Shown here: one piece after another, positions 1-8,377 of the stretch
How positions within the stretch are numbered: the stretch's first letter is position 1
Layout: every line of letters begins with the position of its first letter
NCBI RefSeq assembly: GCF_028583725.1
Contig: NZ_CP110680.1
Span: 2,356,001-2,420,000, forward strand
Source: Cellulomonas fimi
Lineage (GTDB): Bacteria > Actinomycetota > Actinomycetes > Actinomycetales > Cellulomonadaceae
Direction of reading: 5' to 3'
DNA: 64,000 nt
Translations under genes and position numbers: made by a program
The notes under the pieces: model-generated
The model's database searches: none
Seen by the model: only the letters and a program-made list of their open reading frames with translations
Told to the model about the DNA's origin: nothing

Positions 1-2
1 TC

Positions 3-305
3 GTGTGGGTCATCGGCGCGGGGCTCGCGGCGCTCGGCGGCGTGCTCGTCGGCCTCTACTTCGGCGCGACGTCGTGGTACTCGGGCGGCGCGATGCTGCT
101 GCTCATGTTCGCGGCCGTCACCCTGGGCGGCCTCGGTGCCGCGTTCGGGGCGCTCGCCGGATCGATCGTCATCGGCCTCGTCGTCGAGCTGTCGAGCCTC
201 TGGATCCCGACCGACATGCGCTACGCGTCGGCGCTCGTGATCCTCATCCTCGTCCTGCTGGTCCGGCCGCAGGGCATCCTCGGCCGCGCGACGCGCGTCG
301 GATAA
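3..305 (+). CDS. livH: Branched-chain amino-acid ABC transporter permease LivH, C-terminal part
   Basis: This is the last 100 codons of an inner-membrane permease whose 5' end lies outside the window. The peptide is almost entirely hydrophobic, with three helix-like stretches. It ends with RPQGILGR, a signature at the end of LivH/LivM-type permeases, and the next gene ends with the near-identical RPQGILGD. It is followed 12 bp later by livM, then livG and livF, the usual liv operon order. The GTG at base 3 is an internal codon, not a start. In the family, LivH and LivM form the membrane channel for leucine, isoleucine and valine. Related permeases take amides or urea, so the substrate is not certain. 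Confidence 0.9.
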   Translation: MWVIGAGLAALGGVLVGLYFGATSWYSGGAMLLLMFAAVTLGGLGAAFGALAGSIVIGLVVELSSLWIPTDMRYASALVILILVLLVRPQGILGRATRVG

Positions 306-317
306 CGGAGACACACC

Positions 318-1304
318 ATGGACTGGTCACGCATCCTCCCGATCGTCCTCGGCGAGTTCTTCGCGCCGACGACCGCCGCGTACGCGCTCGCCGCGATCGG
401 CCTCAACATCCACTTCGGCCTCACCGGCCTGCTCAACATGGGCCAGGCGGGCTTCATGCTCCTCGGCGCGTACGGCTTCGCGATCGCCACGATCGCGGGC
501 TGGCCGCTGTGGGCCGCCGTGCTCGTCGCCATCGCCGCCGCGACCGTGTTCGCGCTCATCCTCGGCATCCCCACGCTGAAGCTGCGCGGCGACTACCTCG
601 CGATCGTCACGATCGCGGCCGCCGAGATCGTGCGCCTCGTCGGGCGCTCCACGGCCCTGACGGACCTCACGGGCGCGTCGAGCGGCCTGCGCGGCAACCA
701 GTACAAGCACACGTTCCAGGACGCGTCACCGTTCCCCGACGGGAACTGGGCGATCGGGCCGTTCGAGTACGCGGTCAACGCGTCGAACAGCTGGTGGCTG
801 CGCATCGTCGGCTGGGCCGTCGTCCTGCTCGCCTGCCTGCTGGTGTGGCTGCTCATCCGCTCGCCGTGGGGTCGCGTGCTCAAGGGCATCCGCGAGGACG
901 AGGACGCCGTGCGCTCGCTCGGCAAGAACGTCTACAGCTACAAGATGCAGTCGCTCGTGCTCGGCGGCGTGATCGGTGCGGTCGCGGGCATCCTGTACGT
1001 GCTGCCACGCGCCGTCCAACCCGACTCGATGGGCCGTTCCATGACGTTCTTCGTCTGGACGATCCTGCTGCTCGGCGGCGCCGCGACCGTGTTCGGGCCC
1101 GTGCTCGGCTCGATCATCTTCTGGGCCGTGCTCGCGTTCATCAAGATCACGATGCGCGAGGTCGTCCCGACGACGGTCCTGCGCAACGAGCAGATCGAGC
1201 AGTTCGGATGGATCATCGTCGGCGTCACCCTGATGCTGCTGATCATCTTCCGACCACAAGGCATCCTCGGCGACAAGAAGGAGCTCGCGATCAATGCCCA
1301 CTGA
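318..1304 (+). CDS. livM: Branched-chain amino-acid ABC transporter permease LivM
   Basis: A 328-residue polytopic membrane protein, the second permease of the liv transporter. The N-terminal region carries LTGLLNMGQAGFMLLGAYG, the conserved LivM pattern. A cytoplasmic loop near residues 185-205 (PWGRVLKGIREDEDAVRSLG) is the EAA-like region that contacts the ATPases. The C-terminus ends FRPQGILGDKKELA. The ATG is preceded by GGAG. The stop overlaps the livG start by 11 bp, which implies translational coupling. Length and motif order are normal for the family. Confidence 0.95.
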   Translation: MDWSRILPIVLGEFFAPTTAAYALAAIGLNIHFGLTGLLNMGQAGFMLLGAYGFAIATIAGWPLWAAVLVAIAAATVFALILGIPTLKLRGDYLAIVTIAAAEIVRLVGRSTALTDLTGASSGLRGNQYKHTFQDASPFPDGNWAIGPFEYAVNASNSWWLRIVGWAVVLLACLLVWLLIRSPWGRVLKGIREDEDAVRSLGKNVYSYKMQSLVLGGVIGAVAGILYVLPRAVQPDSMGRSMTFFVWTILLLGGAATVFGPVLGSIIFWAVLAFIKITMREVVPTTVLRNEQIEQFGWIIVGVTLMLLIIFRPQGILGDKKELAINAH

Positions 1305-2250
1305 GCCTCCTGCCGCCGTGCCCTCCACCGCCACGCCGTCGACCGCTGCTCGCGACGCCGCGATCGCGGCGCTGCGCGACGTGCCGCACGAGCCCGGCGC
1401 CCGCAAGCCCGACCCGATCCTCGTCGCCGACGACGTCCGCCGGCACTTCGGTGGCGTCAACGCCGTCGACGTCGACCACGTCGAGATCCAGCGCGGCGCC
1501 ATCACGGCCCTCATCGGCCCGAACGGTGCCGGCAAGACGACCCTGTTCAACCTGCTCACCGGCTTCGACAAGCCGAACAGCGGGCGCTGGACGTTCGACG
1601 GGAAGTCGCTCGGCGGCGTCCCCGCCGCACGCGTCGCGCGGGCCGGCATGGTCCGCACGTTCCAGCTGACCAAGGCCCTCAACCGCATGACCGTCATCGA
1701 GAACATGCGGCTGGGCGCCACGCAGCAGCCCGGCGAGAACCTGTTCGCCGCGCTCGTCGCGCCGCTGTGGCGCGGACGCGAGCAGGAGATCACGGCGCAG
1801 GCCGAGGAGCTCCTCGCCCGGTTCAAGCTCGACACCAAGCGCGACGACTTCGCCGGCTCCCTGTCGGGCGGTCAGCGCAAGCTGCTCGAGATGGCGCGCG
1901 CACTCATGGCGAAGCCGCGGATGATCATGCTCGACGAGCCGATGGCCGGCGTGAACCCCGCGCTCACCCAGTCGCTGCTCGGGCACATCCAGGCGCTGCG
2001 CGACGACGGCACGACCGTGCTGTTCGTCGAGCACGACATGCACATGGTGCGGCACATCTCCGACTGGGTGATCGTCATGACCGAGGGCCGCATCGTCGCC
2101 GAGGGGCCGCCGGAGTCCGTCATGCAGAACCCTGCCGTGATCGACGCCTACCTCGGCGCGCACCACGACACCGACCTCGGGGACGACGCGCTCCTCGACG
2201 ACGCCGTGCTCGAGCAGCTCCGGGCCGAGGACGAGGAGGGGTCGCGATGA
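1294..2250 (+). CDS. livG: Branched-chain amino-acid ABC transporter ATP-binding protein LivG
   Basis: A 318-residue ABC ATPase that energises uptake through LivH/LivM. Walker A is GPNGAGKT (residues 75-82), the signature is LSGGQRKLLEMARAL, and Walker B is MIMLDEP followed by MAGVNPAL, a LivG hallmark. The H-loop is in FVEHDM. The first 40 residues are an Ala/Pro-rich extension ahead of the ABC domain, and a later in-frame start is possible. The final TGA overlaps the livF ATG (ATGA). LivG pairs with LivF as a heterodimer. Confidence 0.95.
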   Translation: MPTEPPAAVPSTATPSTAARDAAIAALRDVPHEPGARKPDPILVADDVRRHFGGVNAVDVDHVEIQRGAITALIGPNGAGKTTLFNLLTGFDKPNSGRWTFDGKSLGGVPAARVARAGMVRTFQLTKALNRMTVIENMRLGATQQPGENLFAALVAPLWRGREQEITAQAEELLARFKLDTKRDDFAGSLSGGQRKLLEMARALMAKPRMIMLDEPMAGVNPALTQSLLGHIQALRDDGTTVLFVEHDMHMVRHISDWVIVMTEGRIVAEGPPESVMQNPAVIDAYLGAHHDTDLGDDALLDDAVLEQLRAEDEEGSR

Positions 2251-3128
2251 GCGACGCGATGGACGCCGTCACCCGGGACGACCACGACGCCGCCCCGGCC
2301 GACACGGCGGTCGCCGTCGGCGACCGCGCCGCGCTGCACCGCGGAGCGCCTCCCGGCGAGCCGCTCCTGGCCGCGACCGACCTGGTCGCCGGCTACCTGC
2401 CCGGCGTCGACATCCTCAACGGGTGCAACCTCGTGCTGCACCCCGGCGAGCTCGTCGGCATCATCGGGCCGAACGGGGCGGGCAAGTCGACCCTGCTGAA
2501 GTCGCTGTTCGGGCTCGTCCCCGTCCGCTCCGGGTCGGTCACGCTCGGCGGCGAGGCCATCACGAACCTGCGCGCCGACCACCTCGTGCGGCGCGGCGTC
2601 GGGTTCGTGCCGCAGACGAACAACGTGTTCCCCTCGCTCACGATCGAGGAGAACCTCCAGATGGGGGCCTACCAGGCGCCCCGGAAGTTCAACGAGAGGT
2701 TCGCGTTCGTCGCGGACCTGTTCCCGACGCTCGGCGAGCGCCGCAAGCAGCGGGCAGGGTCCCTGTCGGGCGGCGAGCGGCAGATGGTCGCGATGGCGCG
2801 CGCGCTCATGATGGAACCGACCGTCCTGCTGCTCGACGAGCCGTCCGCGGGCCTGTCCCCGGTCAAGCAGGACGAGACGTTCCTGCGGACGCGGCGCATC
2901 AACAAGGCGGGCGTGTCGGTGGTCATCGTCGAGCAGAACGCCCGGCGCGCGCTGCAGATCTGCGACCGCGGCTACGTGCTCGACCAGGGCCGGAACGCCT
3001 ACTCCGGGCCGGGCCGGGACCTCATGCACGACCCGAAGGTGATCCAGCTGTACCTGGGCACGCTCGCGACGGACGTCGAGAGCGCGGCGCGCCGCACCGA
3101 CGACACGGGAACCGCGACGCCCGCCTGA
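2247..3128 (+). CDS. livF: Branched-chain amino-acid ABC transporter ATP-binding protein LivF
   Basis: A 293-residue ABC ATPase, the partner of LivG. It has Walker A GPNGAGKST near residue 75, Q-loop FVPQTNNVFPSLTIEENL, signature LSGGERQMVAMARAL, Walker B VLLLDEPSAGLSP and switch region VVIVEQNARRAL. The typical LivF end GPGRDLMHDPKVIQLYLG is followed by about 24 extra polar residues. The ATG chosen here overlaps the livG stop by 4 bp; longer readings would run through livG in another frame. It is the last gene of the operon, and a strong hairpin follows 17 bp downstream. Confidence 0.95.
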   Translation: MSDAMDAVTRDDHDAAPADTAVAVGDRAALHRGAPPGEPLLAATDLVAGYLPGVDILNGCNLVLHPGELVGIIGPNGAGKSTLLKSLFGLVPVRSGSVTLGGEAITNLRADHLVRRGVGFVPQTNNVFPSLTIEENLQMGAYQAPRKFNERFAFVADLFPTLGERRKQRAGSLSGGERQMVAMARALMMEPTVLLLDEPSAGLSPVKQDETFLRTRRINKAGVSVVIVEQNARRALQICDRGYVLDQGRNAYSGPGRDLMHDPKVIQLYLGTLATDVESAARRTDDTGTATPA

Positions 3129-3145
3129 CCCGGTCCCGCCGTGCT

Positions 3146-3183
3146 GCGGCCCGCGGGGCAGGACCTCCTCCCCCGCGGGCCGC
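3146..3183. terminator. Hairpin between livF and the convergent CBM2 gene
   Basis: A perfect 13-bp GC stem (3146-3158 with 3171-3183) with a 12-nt loop sits in the 61-bp gap between two convergent genes. It has no T-run. Its place and symmetry fit a bidirectional terminator for livF (plus) and the cellulose-binding protein (minus). Confidence 0.7.
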
Positions 3184-3189
3184 GGCGCG

Positions 3190-4512
3190 TCACAGCCCGT
3201 AGCGCGGCTTCAGGTGCCGCCACCAGTCCCGGAACATCCAGGCGTCGAACTCCGTGATGGCGGCGGCCGACCCCGCGCGCATCACGAACCGCTGCACGCC
3301 CGTCGGGGTCCAGTCGTAGAAGTCGTCCAGGCCGAACGTGTGCCCGATCTCGTGCTGCAGGATCGTCACGTCCGGGCTGTCGAGCGCGCCGAGGAAGTAC
3401 TCGGTGCCCATCCGCTGCCCCCAGTCCCCGCCCGCGCCACCGCCGAACCCGTCGCTCAGCCAGAACGACTGGTCGTAGTGCCGCTCCGCCCCGCCCGGGT
3501 ACCGGCCGTCCTGGTGGAAGAACCGCCCGAGCGACTCCGGGCACTGCGGCGCGTTCTCGCGGATGTCACCGACGTACACGTCGACCGACGCGTCGGTCCA
3601 CTGCAGCAGCGACCGGTCCCGCACCGCCCAACCGACGACCCGGATGTCGACCTCCGGGTACGGCCAGCCGTTCCAGCGCGTCCCGTCGGCGTTCAGGAGC
3701 GTCGCGAACCACTTCCGGTACTGCGCCTCGTACTGCGCGTGGATGCGGTCGCGCTGCGCCGCCGTGACCGTCTTCGTGGAGTCCCACCGCACGCAGATGT
3801 TCAGGTACCCGCCGTTGGCGACCACCTGGTCCCAGCCGTAGTTGCGGAAGCCGTAGAGGTTGCCGTTGTTGTAGGTCTGCTCCTGGTGCCGCCACACCTC
3901 GTCGAGCGGCGCGACGAGGGCGGCGGGCGGGTTCCAGGCGGTCGGCGCGGCCGTCGGGGTCGGCGTCGGCGTCGGCGTGGGCGTGGGGGTGGGCGTGACG
4001 GTCGGCGTCGGGGTGCGGGTGGCCGTCGGCGTGGGCGTCGGGGTGCGCGTCGGGGTGGGCGACGTGGTCGGGGTCGGCTGGCCGGCCACCGTGCACGCGA
4101 CCCCGTTCAGCCGGACGTCCGCCGGTGAGGGCGTGCGGCCGTTGTGCGTCGCGTTGAAGCCGACCGTCCACGTCTCGCCCGCCGTGAGGTGCTGCTTCCA
4201 CGCAGGGGCGCGGGCGGTGACCGCCGTGCCGCTCGTCGTGAGGTCGGCGTTCCACCCCTGCACGAGGTTCTCCCCGGCGGTGAACGTCCAGGTGAGCTGC
4301 CAGCCGTCGACGGGCTGGTCGACGGTGACGGCGAGGTTGCCGGTGAAGCCGGTGCTCCACGACGACACGACCGCGTAGCGGGCGGTGCAGCCCGCGGCGG
4401 CCGCGGCGGCGGTCCCGGGCACCGCGGCGCCCGCCGCGGCGAGCAGGGCGACGGCCCCGGCGGTGACGGCACGGGCTGTGGCCCGTCGGCGGGTGGGTCT
4501 CACGTGCGGCAT
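3190..4512 (-). CDS. Secreted CBM2 cellulose-binding protein with HEXXHXXGXXD metallopeptidase-like domain
   Basis: A 440-residue modular exoprotein. Residues 1-38 are an Arg-rich signal peptide with a hydrophobic core ending in an Ala run. Residues 41-141 are a family 2 carbohydrate-binding module with cysteines near both ends (C42, C140) and spaced surface Trp. Residues 145-190 are a Pro-Thr linker. The C-terminal 245 residues carry HEIGHTFGLDD at 387-397, which matches HEXXHXXGXXD: two His zinc ligands, catalytic Glu and a possible third ligand Asp397. That motif is known from snapalysin-like (M7) peptidases; membership here is inferred from the motif alone. It probably acts on or near plant cell-wall polysaccharide. 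A 10-bp palindrome upstream may be a sugar-responsive operator. Confidence 0.85.
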   Translation of the reverse strand: MPHVRPTRRRATARAVTAGAVALLAAAGAAVPGTAAAAAAGCTARYAVVSSWSTGFTGNLAVTVDQPVDGWQLTWTFTAGENLVQGWNADLTTSGTAVTARAPAWKQHLTAGETWTVGFNATHNGRTPSPADVRLNGVACTVAGQPTPTTSPTPTRTPTPTPTATRTPTPTVTPTPTPTPTPTPTPTAAPTAWNPPAALVAPLDEVWRHQEQTYNNGNLYGFRNYGWDQVVANGGYLNICVRWDSTKTVTAAQRDRIHAQYEAQYRKWFATLLNADGTRWNGWPYPEVDIRVVGWAVRDRSLLQWTDASVDVYVGDIRENAPQCPESLGRFFHQDGRYPGGAERHYDQSFWLSDGFGGGAGGDWGQRMGTEYFLGALDSPDVTILQHEIGHTFGLDDFYDWTPTGVQRFVMRAGSAAAITEFDAWMFRDWWRHLKPRYGL

Positions 4513-4588
4513 GGGCGCTCCAGACGTCGGGCGACCGGCGTCTCGCGTGCGGTCGCAGCGGGTGCAGGGGCGGCACGCTAGTGACGTC

Positions 4589-4598
4589 GAAGCGCTTC
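4589..4598. promoter_or_regulatory. Candidate LacI-family operator upstream of the CBM2 protein
   Basis: GAAGCGCTTC is a perfect palindrome 77 bp before the start of the minus-strand cellulose-binding protein. Actinobacterial cellulase genes carry a CelR/CebR operator with the same AGCGCT centre. The flanks here differ from the 14-bp TGGGAGCGCTCCCA consensus, so assignment to that regulator is inference. Confidence 0.4.
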
Positions 4599-4605
4599 CG
4601 TCTGC

Positions 4606-4625
4606 GGCCTGAACCCTTTCAGGCC
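4606..4625 (-). terminator. Hairpin after the nucleotidyltransferase-like gene
   Basis: A perfect 8-bp inverted repeat (GGCCTGAA / TTCAGGCC) with a 4-nt loop starts 25 bp beyond the stop of the minus-strand nucleotidyltransferase-like gene. It could end that transcript. It also lies just upstream of the candidate operator of the next minus-strand gene, so a regulatory role is possible. Confidence 0.4.
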
Positions 4626-4650
4626 TCGTTTCGTCGGCGTGCCCCGCGTG

Positions 4651-5292
4651 TCACCCGGGTCCCGGCGCCCCCGCCGCGTCCGTGCGTCCGGGCTCGACAT
4701 CGACGTCGCGGTGCGGCAGCCCGGTGATGCCCAGCTCGTCGGCGAGGAACAGAAACGCCTTGCCGTACGGGTGGTCGCGCACGTCGTGCCGCACCCGGTC
4801 CCAGTCGATCTGCTCCCGCAGGGCGCGGACGATCGCCAGCAGGCGGCCGAAGTCGCACGCGTGCTCGCCCAGCACCCGCATCTTCGCCGACACGATGTCC
4901 GTGGCACCGAGCACCGGCATCCGGACCGCGAGCACCTCGAGCTCGTCGCTGCGCGCCAGGAGCTCGCGCGTCACCGGCTGCCCGACCATCCGGAACAGCA
5001 CGTCGACCAGCTGCCCGTGGTGGAACGCCTTGAACAGCCAGTTCTCCGCCGGCTGCTCGACGACCAGCCCCGCCGCCGCGATCGCCGCCTTGGCCCGGTC
5101 GACGTCCTCCTCGGTCACGGCGAAGTCCGCGTCGTGGCTCGGCTCGGGTGCCCCGCGCGCCCACGACGCGTACCCGCCCACGAGCGCGAACGGGATCTGG
5201 GCGTCGGTCAGCGCCACCGCGACGAGTCGCAGGCCGTCCTGCAGCGCCGTCCGGTCGTCCGGCGGGTTCTCGAGGGCTCCCTGCACCGTCAT
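4651..5292 (-). CDS. Nucleotidyltransferase-like protein
   Basis: 213 residues. The N-terminal part has FALVGGYASWARG followed by SHDADFAV. This is the GG...R...DxD arrangement of small pol-beta-type nucleotidyltransferases such as the MNT/AbiEii-like families. The rest is helical, with a conserved-looking region after TDIVSAKM (metal-binding Asp candidates). Start ATG at 5292 has AAGGA 8 bases upstream; a second in-frame ATG lies 15 bp further out. I see no HEPN or antitoxin partner next to it, so a toxin-antitoxin role is not supported. The substrate is unknown. It is divergent from the phosphatase-family gene with 57 bp between them. Confidence 0.75.
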   Translation of the reverse strand: MTVQGALENPPDDRTALQDGLRLVAVALTDAQIPFALVGGYASWARGAPEPSHDADFAVTEEDVDRAKAAIAAAGLVVEQPAENWLFKAFHHGQLVDVLFRMVGQPVTRELLARSDELEVLAVRMPVLGATDIVSAKMRVLGEHACDFGRLLAIVRALREQIDWDRVRHDVRDHPYGKAFLFLADELGITGLPHRDVDVEPGRTDAAGAPGPG

Positions 5293-5349
5293 CCGGCCAT
5301 CCTTCATCCCGCCGAGCAGACCCGCAGGTCGACGACGACAATCGCGAGG

Positions 5350-6117
5350 GTGCGACTCGCGACCTTCAACATCCTGCACGGACGGTCCACGGTGGACGGC
5401 GAGGTGGATCTCGACCGGTTCGCCGCCGCGGTGCGCGGCCTCGACGCCGACGTGCTCGCCCTCCAGGAGGTCGACCGCGACCAGCCCCGCTCGCACGGCG
5501 CCGACCTGACCGTCGTCGCCGCCGACGCCATGGACGCCCCGCACCACCGGTTCGTGGCGACGCTGCACGGCGAGCCGGGCCTCTGGACGGCCGCCACGGG
5601 CGACCACGAGCCGGCGACCGCCCGGTACGGGATCGCGCTCCTGAGCCGTTACCCGGTCCGTGAGTGGCGCGTGCTGACGCTCCCGACGCTGCGCCGACGG
5701 GCGGCGGTGCGCTGGCCCGGCGAGCGCTGGCCGACCCTCGTGCGCGACGAGCCCCGCGCGGCCCTCGCCGCCGTCGTCGACGGGCCGGAGTTCACGGTCA
5801 CCGTCGTCGCCACGCACCTGACGTTCATCCCCGGCTGGAACGTCCGGCAGCTGCGGCACCTCGTCGGCCAGGTACAGCCGCTCCCCCGCCCCCTGGTGCT
5901 GCTCGGCGACCTCAACCTCGAGCCGGACCGACCGCAGCGTGCCACCGGCATGCGCCCGCTCGCGTCCGTCCCGACCTACCCCGTCGGGACCCCGGAGCGC
6001 CAGCTCGACCACGTGCTCGGCGACGGCCCGATCCGCGCCGCCACGCCCGCCGTCGCCGTGGACACCGGGCTGTCCGACCACCGCGCGATCGTGCTCGACG
6101 TCGAGGTGCCCGCCTGA
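5350..6117 (+). CDS. Endonuclease/exonuclease/phosphatase family protein
   Basis: 255 residues starting with GTG. The fold-defining motifs are in order: RLATFNILHGR at the N-terminus, ALQEVDRDQPRS (metal-binding Glu), TVVATHLTF, LLGDLNLEPD (Asp-x-Asn) and C-terminal LDHVLGD and SDHRAIV (catalytic Asp-His). All expected active-site residues are present. There is no signal peptide or membrane segment, so it is probably cytoplasmic. The family covers nucleases and phosphodiesterases, and the sequence alone does not fix the substrate. A weak GCGAGG precedes the GTG. Confidence 0.8.
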   Translation: MRLATFNILHGRSTVDGEVDLDRFAAAVRGLDADVLALQEVDRDQPRSHGADLTVVAADAMDAPHHRFVATLHGEPGLWTAATGDHEPATARYGIALLSRYPVREWRVLTLPTLRRRAAVRWPGERWPTLVRDEPRAALAAVVDGPEFTVTVVATHLTFIPGWNVRQLRHLVGQVQPLPRPLVLLGDLNLEPDRPQRATGMRPLASVPTYPVGTPERQLDHVLGDGPIRAATPAVAVDTGLSDHRAIVLDVEVPA

Positions 6118-6145
6118 GCGGCACGACGCCGCCCTCCGGGGGCGG

Positions 6146-6184
6146 CCGAGGGCCGGTGCGGCTCGTGCCGCACCGGCCCCTCGG
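6146..6184. terminator. Hairpin between convergent phosphatase-family gene and livK
   Basis: A 17-bp GC stem (6146-6162 with 6167-6184, one bulged C) with a TCGT loop lies between two convergent genes. It probably serves as a bidirectional terminator. Confidence 0.65.
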
Positions 6185-6221
6185 TGACGTCAGGCGGGCC
6201 GGAGGCCCGTCACTCGTCGGT

Positions 6222-7487
6222 TCAGCCGACCTCGCCGAACTCCGACTTCGTGAAGACGTACTTGTTGTCCGCGCCGAACGTGTAGACCCCGATGTACGCG
6301 GACGACGGGTCGTTGTCCGCGTTGAACGGACCGACACCCGACTGGGCCTCGTAGTCGATGTCCTTGCCGTCGTCGAGCAGGGCGACGCAGTCGGCGAACG
6401 TGTCGCACTTCTCGCCACCGTCGGCACCCGAGACCGCGGCCATGTTGGCCTGGATGGTCTCGCCGTCGGTGCCGCCGCCCTTCACCGCGGCGAGCGCGGC
6501 GAGGATCGTGGCGTCGTACGCCTCGGCGGCGTACGAGTAGTCGCTGAGCGAGTCGTTGACCTCGGCGAGCCGGGCCTGGAACTCCTCGCTCGGGAACGCG
6601 CCGGGCAGGGTGCCCTGGGCGCCCTCGAGCAGGCCGGCCTGGAACTCCTCGCCGAACTGCGTGAGGTTGCCGTCGACGAAGTAGACCTTCGACATGTCGT
6701 AGCCCTGGGCGGCGAGCTCCGACACGATGAGCGGCGTCTGCGTGGTGAACGCGATGATCGCGATCGCGTCGGGCTGCGCCGCCAGCGCGTTGCTGACGAT
6801 CGAGGTGTAGTTCGTCTCGTTCGGGTCGAACTCCTGGCCGGCGGAGCCGTAGGCGAGGGTGGCGCCCGAGTCGGTGACGACCTTCTCGACGACGTCGCGC
6901 AGCGAGGTGCCGTAGTCGTCGTTGAACACGAGGATTCCGGGGTTGACCGCGCCGTCACCGAGGATGAGGTTGGCGAGCGCGGAGCCCTGGACGGTGTCCG
7001 GCGGGGCGGTGCGGAAGTAGAAGTCGCTCGCGCCCGACAGGTCCGTGGCGGTGTTGGCGGGCGAGATCTGGACGATCTTGGCGCCGGTGATGTCGTCGAT
7101 GACGTTGCGGGTCACCGAGGAGGACGCGGCACCGACGATGACCGAGACGTCCTGGCTGATGAGGTCCTGGACCGACTGGGTGGCGACCTCGGCGTGCTCG
7201 GCGTCGGAGGAGTCGGTGTGGACGGCCTCGACGTCCGAGCCGAGGACCCCGCCTGCTTCGTTGATGTCCTTGACCGCGAGGTCGACGCCGGCGATCTCGG
7301 GCGGGCCGAGCTGCGCGAGCGAGCCGGTCTGCGGCAGGAGCGTGCCGACCTTGAGCGGGGCCGCGTCCGCGGTGCCGCCGTCGGTCTCGTCGTCGCCGCT
7401 GTCGCCCCCGCCGCTGCACGCGGCGAGGATCAGCGCGGCAGCGCCCGCCAGGGCTGCGGCCCTGACTGCGTGTGTCGAACGAATCAT
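6222..7487 (-). CDS. livK: Branched-chain amino-acid ABC transporter substrate-binding lipoprotein LivK
   Basis: 421 residues. The N-terminus is a lipoprotein signal with lipobox LILAAC followed by a Gly/Asp-rich linker. The mature part starts LKVGTLLPQTGSLAQLGPPE, typical of Leu/Ile/Val-binding (periplasmic-binding type I) proteins, and carries the usual motifs GAASSSVTRNV and FFRTAPPD-like. In Gram-positive bacteria it is anchored outside the membrane and delivers ligand to LivHM. The ATG at 7487 has AAGAGGGG upstream. It has its own transcript facing the rest of the liv genes, separated from them by three unrelated genes. Confidence 0.92.
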   Translation of the reverse strand: MIRSTHAVRAAALAGAAALILAACSGGGDSGDDETDGGTADAAPLKVGTLLPQTGSLAQLGPPEIAGVDLAVKDINEAGGVLGSDVEAVHTDSSDAEHAEVATQSVQDLISQDVSVIVGAASSSVTRNVIDDITGAKIVQISPANTATDLSGASDFYFRTAPPDTVQGSALANLILGDGAVNPGILVFNDDYGTSLRDVVEKVVTDSGATLAYGSAGQEFDPNETNYTSIVSNALAAQPDAIAIIAFTTQTPLIVSELAAQGYDMSKVYFVDGNLTQFGEEFQAGLLEGAQGTLPGAFPSEEFQARLAEVNDSLSDYSYAAEAYDATILAALAAVKGGGTDGETIQANMAAVSGADGGEKCDTFADCVALLDDGKDIDYEAQSGVGPFNADNDPSSAYIGVYTFGADNKYVFTKSEFGEVG

Positions 7488-7632
7488 GCGTGGTACCCCT
7501 CTTGTCGAGTACTGCGTCCCGCCGATCCCTGGTGAGGATCGGTGCAGTGTGGCGCGAAGGTAACCAGTCTTTGTATCCGGGATGTGAATGTCTCTGTCTC
7601 AGTACCTGTTTGTTGCAGAGTTGTGACAAAAG

Positions 7633-7667
7633 CGAGGCCGGTCGAGCAGCGTGCTCGACCGGCCTCG
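7633..7667 (-). terminator. Rho-independent terminator of pdtaR
   Basis: A perfect 16-bp stem (7633-7648 with 7652-7667) with a 3-nt loop lies 18 bp beyond the pdtaR stop. On the minus strand it is followed by CTTTTG, so it has both the stem and the T-tract. The adjacent 7560-7630 stretch is strikingly AT-rich for this window and probably holds the livK promoter. Confidence 0.85.
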
Positions 7668-7684
7668 TGACCGCGGGAGGGGCG

Positions 7685-8377
7685 TCAGGACGCGCCGCCG
7701 CCGACCTGCTCGATGACGGCGTCCGCGACCTCGCGCATGGTGAGGCGGCGGTCCATCGACGTCTTCTGGATCCACCGGAACGACTCGGGCTCGGTGAGGC
7801 CCATCTTGGTCATGAGCAGGCCCTTCGCGCGGTCCACGCGCTTGCGGGTCTCGAACCGCTCGGCCAGGTCGGCGACCTCGGACTCGAGCGCGCTGATCTG
7901 CGCGTAGCGCGAGATCGCGATCTCGACCGCGGGCAGCAGGTCCGCCGGGCTGAACGGCTTGACGACGTACGCCATGGCGCCGGCGTCGCGCGCGCGCTCG
8001 ACGAGCTCCGTCTGCGAGAACGCCGTCAGCAGGACGACCGGCGCCAGGTGCGCCTTGCCGATCCGCTCGGCCGCCGAGATGCCGTCGAGGACGGGCATCT
8101 TGACGTCCATCACGACGACGTCGGGCTTGAGCTCGGTCGCGAGGGCCACGGCCTGCTCGCCGTCGCCCGCCTCGCCCACGACGTCGAAGCCCGCGTCGCG
8201 GAGCGTCTCGACGACGTCCATGCGGATGAGGGCCTCGTCCTCGGCCACCACCGCGCGGCGGGCGGGACGCGCGGAGCCGGTGCTCGCAGGCTCCGGCGCG
8301 GGCTCGGCCGCGGGGGCCGCGCTCGGCAGGTCGAGGGGGGTCGCCTCGGTGGGCTCGGGGGTCTCGTCCGTGGTCAC
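7685..8377 (-). CDS. pdtaR: ANTAR-domain response regulator (PdtaR-type)
   Basis: 230 residues from a GTG start. Residues 1-40 are an acidic Ala/Pro-rich tail. The receiver domain follows, with acidic pocket AEDE (45-48), phosphoacceptor Asp91 in VVVMDVKMP and the conserved Lys in YVVKPF. The last 65 residues are an ANTAR domain (RVDRAKGLLMTKMGL, then TMREVADAVI). ANTAR proteins bind RNA hairpins and prevent transcription termination when phosphorylated. The family partner is the histidine kinase PdtaS, which is not in this window. A longer reading to 8470 would add an unlikely N-terminus. Confidence 0.9.
   Translation of the reverse strand: MTTDETPEPTEATPLDLPSAAPAAEPAPEPASTGSARPARRAVVAEDEALIRMDVVETLRDAGFDVVGEAGDGEQAVALATELKPDVVVMDVKMPVLDGISAAERIGKAHLAPVVLLTAFSQTELVERARDAGAMAYVVKPFSPADLLPAVEIAISRYAQISALESEVADLAERFETRKRVDRAKGLLMTKMGLTEPESFRWIQKTSMDRRLTMREVADAVIEQVGGGAS

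Noticed and set aside
3940..4075. Tandem repeat resembling a short repeat array
   Set aside because: It is the coding DNA of the Pro-Thr linker of the cellulose-binding protein, in frame with it. It lacks the spacer-repeat structure of CRISPR.
4651..5292. Toxin-antitoxin or abortive-infection system
   Set aside because: Only a nucleotidyltransferase-like fold is present. There is no HEPN, AbiEi or other partner gene next to it.
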